Assembly (NCBI RefSeq): GCF_009834545.1
Contig: NZ_CP019427.1
Location: forward strand, 3,850,001 to 3,914,000
Origin: Pseudomonas sp. S04
GTDB lineage: Bacteria > Pseudomonadota > Gammaproteobacteria > Pseudomonadales > Pseudomonadaceae
Length of the DNA: 64,000 nucleotides
Reading direction: 5' to 3'
Made by a program: the position numbers and the translations under genes. The notes under the pieces were generated by a model, which searched no databases, was not told where the DNA came from, and saw only the letters and a program-made list of their open reading frames with translations. Shown in pieces: positions 10,416-18,886 of this stretch. The first letter of the stretch is position 1, and every line of letters begins with the position of its first letter.

Positions 10416-11278
10416 GCCTTTCGACCTCTTTGCCTGGCGGTTTGCCATGGGACGAGCAACAGGCATGCCTGTTGCTGGATGGTGCGACGATCAGCGATTT
10501 GCCCACGCGGGTAAAACAGCTCAGCCCTGCTGCCAGCACTTTTGCCCTGTATGACCAACCGCCCTTCTCGGCGCTGCGGGACATATCGCCGCTGTTGGTG
10601 GCCATCCAGCGACCGGACGATCCGCTGGCGCAGTTCTATCTGCAACACGCGCATGAAGAATGGGGCGTGCTGCTGTTCAGCGCTGCCCCCGTGTTCAGCG
10701 TTGCTGAACACCTGCGCAAACTGGTGACCATCGAAATGCCGGCGGGCCCGGCCGCACTGTTGCGGCTGGCCGATGCTGCGGTGGCGCAGGCGTTGTTTGC
10801 CAGTGCCGATCAGTGTTTGTTCGGCCCGCTGTCCTGTGTGGTGACTGCCGATAGCGTCAATGCGGTTTGGCAATGCCAGCGTCCTCGGCAAGCGCAATGC
10901 CCGGCACTTGCGGTCCCCTATCGCCTGAGCCATGAACAGGACGCCGCCCTGCAACAGGTTGACCGGCGTCGCACCTTGCTTGAACTCGATGCGCATCTGC
11001 GCAGGCACTTTCCCGAATTTCATCCCGGGCTATCCGTGGCTCAGCGCTGGCCGATGCTGGAGCGATGCGAAACCCAGGCCTGTGCGTTGGGCCTGAGCAG
11101 TCAATCGGAGTTGTTCCATTACGCCAACGTCATGACGTGGCTCGACGGCAGCGACGTCGATCAGCATCCGCGCATCCATCACATGCTCCACACGCCATCT
11201 CTGCAATCACCCGGCGAGCGCGTCGCGCTGGCCGCTGACCTGGCTTGTCAGTGGGCTTTTGAACGAGGTCTGTCATGA
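10412..11278 (+). CDS. DUF4123 T6SS effector adaptor (Tap/TEC)
   Basis: A 288-residue protein of the DUF4123 type. The family pattern includes the N-terminal ACLLLDGATISDLP, a middle PLLVAIQ/PDDPLAQFYLQ and a LFGPLSCVVTADSV segment. DUF4123 proteins load a specific effector onto its cognate VgrG. The start ATG at 10412 overlaps the vgrG stop (ATGA), and its own stop overlaps the effector start by ATGA, so the three are translationally coupled. Position between vgrG and the VasX-like gene supports a chaperone role for that effector. The gene looks intact though both neighbours are damaged. Confidence 0.85.
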   Translation: MSLSTSLPGGLPWDEQQACLLLDGATISDLPTRVKQLSPAASTFALYDQPPFSALRDISPLLVAIQRPDDPLAQFYLQHAHEEWGVLLFSAAPVFSVAEHLRKLVTIEMPAGPAALLRLADAAVAQALFASADQCLFGPLSCVVTADSVNAVWQCQRPRQAQCPALAVPYRLSHEQDAALQQVDRRRTLLELDAHLRRHFPEFHPGLSVAQRWPMLERCETQACALGLSSQSELFHYANVMTWLDGSDVDQHPRIHHMLHTPSLQSPGERVALAADLACQWAFERGLS

Positions 11279-13777
11279 ACCATCCCGCCAACCTCGCTGC
11301 CGCCGCAGCGTCGAAATCCCCCATCGGCGCCCCGGCTGCCTGCCCATTACGACAAACCCACGTGCAACTGTTGCCCTTGTCCTACGGCCTGGTGGAAAAA
11401 CCGCTCGACCCGAGCGCTGAACTGGCTCTGCCGTACGCCCTGACCAGCCGTCCCATGGGCATCCGCAGGTTACGCGACGGCTGGCTGTACATCATCGACA
11501 GCCTCAGCGGCGAGTTGTACGAATATCGGATGCTCGACGGCGTCGTCAGTGCGCAATTGCACAGAGGCAAAACCGTGAACGAGGATCAGCGTTCATCCAT
11601 TGAAGAGCGTCCGGCGCTGATCTTTTCCCGGCGCAGCGTGTTGTACGTGACCTTCGCCGAGGTGCAGTGGACGGCGGGCAAATGCCGACAGGTGCTCGAC
11701 AGCGCCGAAGAACGCGAGCACTTCATGCAAGCGGTGGATCTTGGTCCGGTGCATTGTCAGGTCGGGGGCAAGCACTTGCTGACTGTCGCCCAGGCCAAAC
11801 AATGGCTGGCGGAAGTCGCGGCCGGCGCCGAACCGGTTGTCGATCCCGTGTCGGGTACGGTTGAACTGCCGACGGTGCAGGTCAGCGATGCCCCCGAACA
11901 TGAGCGCGAACCCTATCTGTGGGAGCAACCACGGCGTTTTCGTGAGGCGCACATCGGTGAGTTTCTGGGTCGGGTACGCGGGCCTTATCAGGACGACACG
12001 CTGTTTCTGCTGGTCAACGACGACCTCGGCGTGATGCGTGATCTGGCCGAGTACCAGGACACCGTGGTCGGCTGGATCGACGAATGGAGCAACACCGCCA
12101 ACAACCCGCGTGATTATCTGCTGGCCTGTTACATCGAGTCCCTCAGCCAGCTCGGTGCCGAGGATTTCGATAAGCTGGCCAAAGCCAGCGAGCAACCGTC
12201 AGCCAAAGCGTTGTTTGCCGATCTGGAACAGTTGCCCGAGCCGGATCGGCAAAACACCCGCAAGGCCCTGCTCGATTACCTGAACAACGGCGGCAAGGTT
12301 GAACCGGACGCCGCCGCGACGCCGGAGTTGGAACAGCTACGCGCAAAGGCCCTTGATGACGCGCTGGCGCTCAACCGTTTCGACGGTGTCGCCCCGGACT
12401 TTACCGCCCACGGCCGCGCCACCGCCGAAGCCGACCGGCGTTATTACACACGGCAGTACTTCCAGGCGGTCGCCCCGCAGGACTTTGTCGACCGGCATTT
12501 GCAAACCCTCGTCAACCTCGGTCGGGATCAGGATCGACGCATCCACGACGTGCTCGATGGCTCGATATTCAGTGGCAAACGCGGGATCAACGACCTGATC
12601 GACCGGGCGGCGATGGACGAAGCGTTGAACCGCCACCGTGATGACCTCGGGCGCTGGAATCGCCTGCTCGAGCGCATCACCGCTGACCGCACGCAACTGG
12701 TGTGCGCGGGCCGCTACCACCGTTCGGCGTGGTATTACGATGCCCAGGCGCCGGAACAACTCGGCCCGGCCTTCGCCGCTGAATACGCCTGCCTCAAGGA
12801 TCTGTGTCGCAGCGACAAAGCCAGCGAAGCGCTGCTCGGCTATCTGGAGCAGCATCCGGAACTGACCCGGCCGCTGTTCTACACCTTGCCGCTGGGAGTG
12901 CAACCAGAGCAGGCCGGGCAATATTCAATACTGTTCAACGCCGGCATGGCGATGTTCAACAACCTGCCGCATTGGCTGGAGAAGCTCAAGAGCATCGAAC
13001 AACCACGGCTGCCGGCCCTCGACGACTTGCCTGAACACACCCGCGCCGTCGCCGATGCCGTGCAGCAAACCTATAGCCCGGCGCTGAACCTGGGCCTGGG
13101 CCGGGTGCTGGAAGGTTTCGACCTGTCGGGGGAGAAAATCCCCGACCTGGATGAACTGTTCCAACGCCTGCCCAAAGGCCTGAAGCTGCGAATCTTCGAT
13201 GCCGTCAAAACCAGCGGTGTGACCTTCACCGTCGCCAGCCCGGCGGAACAGAACGCACTGCACACCGCGATCAAGGAAGTCCTCAGAGAACGCGAATACC
13301 TCAAAACCCTGAACCGCGAGCGTAATCAGCTCACCCGCAACAAGAACCGCCCGGGCCACAAAACGCCACGGGCGGTGGAGTTGCAGGAGGAGATCGTGCG
13401 GGTGCGGGCGCAGTTGGCGCAGAACGAGGGGCGACTGGCGGCGGCGTTGAGCCCGATCGAGGAACTACCGGATCGCTCGGCGCGGCTGTATGGCGCCACG
13501 CCGGCACGAGCCGGGGTCACGGTGGTGTTCCCGCCTGCGCAGCAGCAGGAGTTGCGCAGTTTGTTGGGGAATATTCGGTTGGGGGTGGCCAGTGTGCCGA
13601 AGGCCAGTCTGGTGAAGACTGAAGGGATGGGGTTGGTGGTGGTTTTGGTGCAGGTGGTGAATTTGGTTGGGGTGTTTAAGGAAACTTTCGAACAGTCAAA
13701 AAATAAGCGAGCTATCGGGCCGCTTTTGTCTGCTGCTGCTACAACAGGAGCGGCTGGTTTCACCGCAGCCCAAAGTC
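11275..13777 (+). pseudogene. VasX-like T6SS pore-forming effector, 5' part (interrupted)
   Basis: Residues 1-834 of a large effector with a VasX-like N-terminal region (CPLRQTHVQLLPLSYGLVE ... TSRPMGIRRLRDGWLYIID). A coiled segment follows (NRERNQLTRNKNR onward), then the first hydrophobic stretches (GLVVVLVQVVNLVGVF, IGPLLSAAATTGAAGF). VasX proteins are delivered by T6SS and permeabilise target membranes with a colicin-like C-terminus. The coding frame is broken after Ser834 by the insertion at 13778; read on, it meets a stop at 13870-13872 inside the intron. The rest of the gene is at 17796-18886. The truncated product keeps the adaptor-binding region but not the main membrane domain, so killing activity is probably lost. 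Confidence 0.82.
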
Positions 13778-13825
13778 CCCCGGTGTTGGGTAGCCAGACG
13801 CGGTTACCCGCGTCCAGCCCCCTAA

Positions 13826-13859
13826 GAACCGTGCATGCGCCTTTCAACGCACACGGCTC
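13826..13859 (-). ncRNA. Group II intron domain V
   Basis: A 34-base hairpin on the minus strand starts GAGCCGTGTGCG, has a GAAA tetraloop and closes with GCACGGTTC. The AGC catalytic triad is in the 5' strand, as in ribozyme domain V. Domain VI follows directly. Confidence 0.85.
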
Positions 13860-13891
13860 AAGCCTCCACTAAGGCATCTTTCGACACCCGG

Positions 13892-15553
13892 TTACCCAAT
13901 TTCGTTTTTGGCGTGTAACTGATTTCTAGGGCAATTGAGATGGTGCATTTGCAGGTTGCTTGCTGCATCTGATCCGCCGTCAGTCCGTTTTACAATACTG
14001 CGAACATCCCAAGGGGTGTTCTTTGTGATCGGTTTCTGACAGGTAGAGCACATGCCATCTTGCCTGCGCCAGACGCGGTAAAGCTTCCCGCGACCTTTCG
14101 ATGAGCTCAGCATTTTTTTACCCCATCGGGACTCGAAATACTGCTCCCACTGTGGGTCATGCGGGTTTGCGCTTGCTTTGATCTTGATATGCCGCTGTAT
14201 TAGCGTATCCGCCTCTGAAAGCAGGCTGCGCTCCCTTTTCGTTCCATCTTCTCTTTCTTCTGTTGCGGCAAACACCCACGTTCGGGAGCCTCTGGTCTTG
14301 AAGTAGCGATCCTTGACCCAGCGGGCTCCTTTATTCGGGTGTCTTCTTACCGCCCATCGCCATAGCATTGACCATACGTAGGCGTCGATTCGATTAAAGG
14401 TTTTCTTGGCGACTACATGACGGTGGTAATTCGCCCACCCTCGTAACACGGGGTTGAGCAGATTTATCAGGTCAATCTGTTTAGCCTGCCTGTTGGCCTT
14501 TATAACTTCACGGATTTTGCCAAGATGTGCTTTGACGTTCGCTTTCGACGGTTTCATCAACAGCTTGCCGTTGTACTTGCGGATGCTCCATCCGAGGAAG
14601 TCAAACCCATCCTTGATGTGTGTTACTTTGGTTTTTTCAGGTGACAGGACTAGCCCACGCTCTGCCAGAAATTCAACCACTGCGGGCTTGACCTCGTGTT
14701 CCAGCCACTCTTTCGAATTACCAGTAATAATGAAGTCATCCGCGTAACGCACCATGTTCATTTTCCGGCCTGTTCTCTTCGCTTTCGGGAATTTTTCCGA
14801 GAGCATCAGTTCGAGGCCATCCAATGTCATGTTTGCCAACACTGGCGATATTATGCCCCCTTGCGGGGCGCCGGAGTCGGTGGGAAAGAGTTTGTTTTGA
14901 TACACGAATCCCGCCTTGAGCCACTTATTTAAAACCACCTTATCCGTTGAGATATTGGGGATCATCCAGTCGTGACTGATTTTGTCGAAACAGCCTTGAA
15001 TATCGGCCTCCAGCACCCACTGCGCGCTCGCCTTTTGCGCCAAACAAGTGAAGCATTGTTCACCGGCATCGGCAGTTGAGCGTTCCGGCCTGAACCCATA
15101 AGAATTCAGGTCGGCGGTGGTTTCCGCGATCGGTTCCAGGGCCAGCAAATGCAACGCTTGCATAGCCCTGCACTTCATCACGGGTATGCCGAGCGGCCTC
15201 GTCTTGCCATTTTTTTTCGGAATCATCACTCTCCGAAGCGGAAGAGGCGAGTAACCTCGCCGCTTCAACGACGCAATCGCGTTGGTCTTTGCCCTCGGCG
15301 TTTTCCACGTCACCTTGTCCACGCCGGGGGTATTCTTGCCTTTGTTTTCAGTCACTCGCTTGACGGCTAATGCCTTGCCACAAAACGAGTGGGTCAGCAG
15401 CCATTGCAAGGCTTTCGCCTTGTTGTGCCTGCCGGCCTGGGTGGCCTTCACAATACGCGTTTGCAGCCGTCTTACATGGCGCTGGACATCGGCCCAATTA
15501 ATGCCGTCCCATGCCACGCCGGAAGGTGCACACGCCAGTGTTGCTGCATTCAT
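13892..15553 (-). CDS. ltrA: Group II intron reverse transcriptase/maturase with HNH endonuclease
   Basis: A 553-residue intron-encoded protein. RT motifs are in order: RPLGIPVMKCRAMQ, the NSYGFRPERST block, QWVLEADIQGCFDKISHDW, SGAPQGGIISPVLAN and the active-site YADD in MVRYADDFIITG. After the maturase (X) domain (LINLLNPVLRGWANYHRHV) the C-terminus has an HNH-type nuclease with CSTCQ ... HHLNCPRNQLH. It assists intron splicing and target-primed mobility. The start ATG at 15553 follows GGAGGAG. The frame is intact, so the intron could still be mobile. Confidence 0.93.
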   Translation of the reverse strand: MNAATLACAPSGVAWDGINWADVQRHVRRLQTRIVKATQAGRHNKAKALQWLLTHSFCGKALAVKRVTENKGKNTPGVDKVTWKTPRAKTNAIASLKRRGYSPLPLRRVMIPKKNGKTRPLGIPVMKCRAMQALHLLALEPIAETTADLNSYGFRPERSTADAGEQCFTCLAQKASAQWVLEADIQGCFDKISHDWMIPNISTDKVVLNKWLKAGFVYQNKLFPTDSGAPQGGIISPVLANMTLDGLELMLSEKFPKAKRTGRKMNMVRYADDFIITGNSKEWLEHEVKPAVVEFLAERGLVLSPEKTKVTHIKDGFDFLGWSIRKYNGKLLMKPSKANVKAHLGKIREVIKANRQAKQIDLINLLNPVLRGWANYHRHVVAKKTFNRIDAYVWSMLWRWAVRRHPNKGARWVKDRYFKTRGSRTWVFAATEEREDGTKRERSLLSEADTLIQRHIKIKASANPHDPQWEQYFESRWGKKMLSSSKGRGKLYRVWRRQDGMCSTCQKPITKNTPWDVRSIVKRTDGGSDAASNLQMHHLNCPRNQLHAKNEIG

Positions 15554-16199
15554 TTGCTCTCCTCCCGTTTAAATGGTTCTACAAATTTTCTTGTGAAGGG
15601 AGACCATGAGGAAGTCTGCCCGCTTTCGCGTGGGATGATGTTGCAATCCCTATCCGTCCCATTACAGGGCGGCGTTCGCTTTGTCCTCAATCCTGTTCCC
15701 GCACCGCCATTGGCAGACCTTGCGGCCTGCTGTCCCCGAGGGGAACGATACGGGGTTCCCACGTTCCACTTGCAGAAGTACGTCGGGTTAGGTGCCTGCT
15801 ATGGGCCGGGAGGTGTCTGGGTCACGAAGGCCCACCTGACAAGGGTTCTTCCCACCTCCGTTACCGTTTTGGTCAAGCGCAATAGCCATTTCCGCTTGTT
15901 CAACTTAACGACCTTTAGCGCAGATTCACATGTGTTCACCATCCCGACTATCTAGCACTTCACCGGCGTATGGCTGCCAGAAGAGTACGCCTCTCGCGAT
16001 TGATACCCCGTACCTTGCGGTGCTTCGTTGCATTGTCAGAGTCGCTCTTTATTCAGACTCCTAGATTCACCAAGTGACATTGGTGGTTCCCTCAGTTGAA
16101 GCGGGAACGACTTCTACAAGCGACTTCGTGTCGCACGTCAGGGTAGTTGTCGTGTCCTCCGCTTTTTAAAAGTATTCCGGGGGCGGCAAGAGTAAGGTC

Positions 16200-16700
16200 A
16201 TGCCTTTCTATTCAGAAGAACGCAAAGCTGCGTTGTTGAAAATGATGCTTCCGCCCCTGAGCCTTTCAGCGTCGGAGGTCGCGCGCCGTGAAGGTTGTAG
16301 CGACATGTCTCTTCATTATTGGCGTAAGCAAGCTGCTGCCAGAGGTTCCCAGTTGTCCGAAAACAAGCAGTCGCCTGAAAATTGGTCTGCCGAATCCAAG
16401 CTCATGGCAGTCATCGAATCATCAGCTTTGTCGGAGCTGGAGCTGAGTGAGTATTGCCGTCGCAACGGTATTTTCCCTGAGCAAATTGATGGCTGGCGCA
16501 AAGCTTTCATTGCCAACAGTACTAATCATTCAGCGCTGAAAAAAGGAATCGCTGGGGAGACCAAGGAGGATAAAAAGCGGATTCGGGAACTGGAGCGCGA
16601 GCTGCGCCGAAAGGATGCAGCACTGGCTGAAACAGTCGCATTGCTGGTGCTGCGAAAAAAGCTCAATGCCTACTGGGGGAGCGACGACGAGGTCAATTGA
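16200..16700 (+). CDS. IS3-family transposase OrfA
   Basis: A 166-residue DNA-binding protein longer than usual for OrfA. It appears to hold two helix-turn-helix units (about 5-45, LSASEVARREGCSDMSLHYW, and about 65-105, ELSEYCRRNGIFPEQIDGW). A charged coiled coil follows (KRIRELERELRRKDAAL). Its end contains the slippery run A6G at 16655-16661. It overlaps orfB, which is in the -1 frame, so frameshifting would give an OrfAB fusion. It sits just inside the left inverted repeat. Confidence 0.82.
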   Translation: MPFYSEERKAALLKMMLPPLSLSASEVARREGCSDMSLHYWRKQAAARGSQLSENKQSPENWSAESKLMAVIESSALSELELSEYCRRNGIFPEQIDGWRKAFIANSTNHSALKKGIAGETKEDKKRIRELERELRRKDAALAETVALLVLRKKLNAYWGSDDEVN

Positions 16701-17752
16701 CCTTGTTGCCAGAACGGCATCTTCTCGTCGACTGGCTCAACGAAGCCATCACGGCGGGCGCCCGCAGGGCGCCTGCGTGTCTAGAAGTCGGTATTTCGCT
16801 ACGCACGCTACAGCGCTGGAGCCTGCCCGAAGCAATGTTGGCAGATGGGCGCACCACGACGGTGAGGCCAGTGCCGAGTAACGCCCTGAGTGATCTTGAG
16901 CGCCAAGCTATCCTGGTCTTGTGCAACAGCAAGGCCTACGCACATCTGCCACCGAGCCAGATCGTGCCACGGCTCGCTGACGAGGGACGTTACATGGCAT
17001 CGGAGGCAACCTTTTACCGAGTGCTGCATGCGGCAGATCAGCAGCATCATCGTTCCCGCGCCAAACGCCCGCATCGCCATGAAGCACCCACCACTTACGC
17101 GGCGACAGCCGCCAATCAGGTGTGGTCTTGGGATATTACGTACCTGCCGTCGCCGGTTCGTGGGAAGTTTTACTACCTCTATTTGATCGAGGATATCTAC
17201 AGCCGAAAGGCCGTGGGCTGGGAAGTTTACGAGGCAGAAAGCGGTGAAAAAGCAGCCGTCCTACTGCAACGAAGTGTCACTCGAGAGAAGTGCTGGCGTC
17301 AGCCGCTGGTGCTTCACTCGGACAATGGCGCACCGATGAAATCGGTGACGTTACTGACCAAGATGTACGACCTGGGTATCACGCCATCGAGAGGAAGACC
17401 TCGGGTAAGCAACGACAATCCTTACTCGGAGTCGCTGTTTAGAACGCTGAAGTACTGCCCGCAGTGGCCGCAGGATGGATTTAGCAGCCTGGATGACGCG
17501 CGTATCTGGGTGAGGAATTTTATGGCCTGGTACAACACCGAGCATCGTCATAGCCGAATCCGCTTCGTGACACCCGCCCAGCGCCACGAGGGAAATGACC
17601 GGGAAATCTTGGCCCGGAGGGCGGCAATCTATGGGCAAGCGAGAGAAAAAAGGCCTGAAAGATGGTCAGGTGAGACACGCAACTGGAACCCAATCGGGAC
17701 GGTGTATCTCAACCCCGAAAGGGAGCTGACAGTTGTCGTGAAGGTCGCCTAG
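16697..17752 (+). CDS. IS3-family transposase OrfB (rve/DDE domain)
   Basis: A 351-residue integrase-fold protein with the DDE residues in VWSWDITYLPS, LVLHSDNGAPMK and DNPYSESLFRTLKY, and the usual C-terminal NTEHRHSRIRFVTPAQRHEG. The TTG at 16697 overlaps the orfA stop, but -1 slippage at 16655-16661 would join the two frames. The stop lies 10 bases before the right inverted repeat. The coding sequence is undamaged, so the IS may be autonomous even though its left end is interrupted by the intron. Confidence 0.88.
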   Translation: MTLLPERHLLVDWLNEAITAGARRAPACLEVGISLRTLQRWSLPEAMLADGRTTTVRPVPSNALSDLERQAILVLCNSKAYAHLPPSQIVPRLADEGRYMASEATFYRVLHAADQQHHRSRAKRPHRHEAPTTYAATAANQVWSWDITYLPSPVRGKFYYLYLIEDIYSRKAVGWEVYEAESGEKAAVLLQRSVTREKCWRQPLVLHSDNGAPMKSVTLLTKMYDLGITPSRGRPRVSNDNPYSESLFRTLKYCPQWPQDGFSSLDDARIWVRNFMAWYNTEHRHSRIRFVTPAQRHEGNDREILARRAAIYGQAREKRPERWSGETRNWNPIGTVYLNPERELTVVVKVA

Positions 17753-17790
17753 CAAGACGGGCGACACGACAACTACCTTGAAAAACGCCG

Positions 17791-17795
17791 AAGTC
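17791..17795. repeat. Target-site duplication AAGTC (right copy)
   Basis: Matches AAGTC at 13773-13777. Joining the flanks through one copy gives codons CAA AGT CTC GCA, keeping the effector reading frame, which is strong support for the insertion boundaries. Confidence 0.85.
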
Positions 17796-18886
17796 TCGCA
17801 GATACAACTTTAAAGGTTCGTAGCACTTCGCTTGTAGCTGGACTTCAACATCAAGCGTTGCGGCATGTACATGTGCAGATGGGGAAGATGCATATTGGGT
17901 TGGGCATTTTCACCTATGGCTTCGGCCTAGTGTCGTCGGCAGTCAGTCTTAAGAACCAATCCCAAAATTGGCAACAGGCGATCCGCAGCGGCAATCAATC
18001 GGCACAAGGGGCCGCTGCACTGGCCACATTGGGGGCGGGTGGCATGGTGACGGTTAACGCCTATGGACTGAGTCATACCGTTCACGCCACTTTCACGGTA
18101 CTGAATGCCCCCAATAGCGCGGCACGAACTGCCGCTTGGGCTGCTGCGGGTACACGCCTTTCCACCATTTTCTTCCGTTTCAATCTCGCAGGGGCCTTGT
18201 TCACCGTGCTCGAGCTGAGCGGTACGTGGTTATACAACCGTTACAACATCAGCGCCCACGATAAATGGCTGAAAACCACGCCATGGAGCCGGGATACCGA
18301 AATGCGCGGTGACCATTCACTGGATGACTACCAAAGTTATCTGGCCTTTCTGATACACGCCCCTTATGCGCATCTAGGCAAAAACTCAGATGACTCTTGG
18401 CTAAAGAGCCTGCTGTTCAAAGCCAAGCCCAGCGATATTCATTTGGTGCTGCCAAGACTGACGTTAAGTGATCTGCTGCCACCCCTTGGCAGCATACCGA
18501 CTCATCGTCTGGGCATCGGCGCCCACCGAATTTCCATCCCCCTGCACAGTCACGGAGTTCCGCGAGAACAAAAGGACGTGATCAGCGACGAAGTTGTGAG
18601 CAGCCTGCGCATCGTGCAATCAACGCCCGAAGGGCTGGTGCTCTGTCTTCAATACCCGGTCGATCCGGACGCCAGGTTCACGCCATCAAACGAAACACTG
18701 GAACTGGCCGTTTGCATCCAGACCCTAAACACCAAAGGCGCGTGGGCGTCGCGAACCCGCGTGATCCATATCAACCCTCACGGAGAAGGCCATTTTTCAG
18801 TGGTGACGCCTCAGTTGGTCAAGGAGCACCCACCGGTGTTGCTGGTTGAAACCCAGTTTTTGGAACAGGCCGACCATGCCGAATAA
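17796..18886 (+). pseudogene. VasX-like effector, 3' part (membrane-active C-terminus)
   Basis: Continues the effector frame after the insertion (SLADTTLKVRSTSLVAGLQHQ) to a stop at 18884-18886: about 363 residues, making about 1197 when joined with the 5' part. Hydrophobic helices GLGIFTYGFGLVSSAVSL, LATLGAGGMVTVNAYGL and FNLAGALFTVLELSGTWLY fit a colicin-like pore-forming region. The final third is a soluble beta-rich-looking tail ending ETQFLEQADHAE. A TTG at 17858 or ATG at 17879 could allow separate translation, but no clear ribosome site is seen. Its end overlaps the first DUF6708 gene by 11 bases. Confidence 0.8.

Larger units (their letters stand above)
13785..16136 (-). mobile_element. 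Group II intron with maturase, about 2.35 kb
   Basis: The minus strand begins with the canonical 5' end GTGCGAC (from base 16136). It carries a roughly 580-base structured RNA region, a reverse transcriptase gene in domain IV, domain V at 13859-13826, and a domain VI hairpin ending in CTACCCAAC near 13785. The 5' exon is the IS inverted repeat (ending CTACCCTGAC), so the intron lies 1 base outside the visible 19-bp repeat. The intron is antisense to both the IS transposase and the effector gene, so splicing from their mRNAs is not possible. The 3' boundary is uncertain by a few bases. Confidence 0.85.
13778..17790 (+). mobile_element. IS3-family element carrying a nested group II intron
   Basis: The insertion is defined by a 5-bp target duplication, AAGTC at 13773-13777 and 17791-17795. 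Removing one copy and everything between fuses the two effector parts in frame. Near its ends the element has inverted repeats TCAGGGTAGTTGTCGTGTC (16138-16156) and the complement of its near-copy (17763-17781). Its transposase genes lie at 16200-17752. Without the intron it is about 1.66 kb. The exact outermost bases are inferred from the duplication. The transposase orientation is the same as the effector. Confidence 0.82.

Noticed and set aside
11275..13872. Effector fragment read as a complete 865-residue gene
   Set aside because: Its last 30 or so residues are encoded by intron and IS end sequence; the true frame continues at 17796.
15389..15955. A 188-codon plus-strand frame upstream of the intron maturase
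   Set aside because: It lies opposite the maturase 5' end and the intron RNA domains I-IV and has no protein features.
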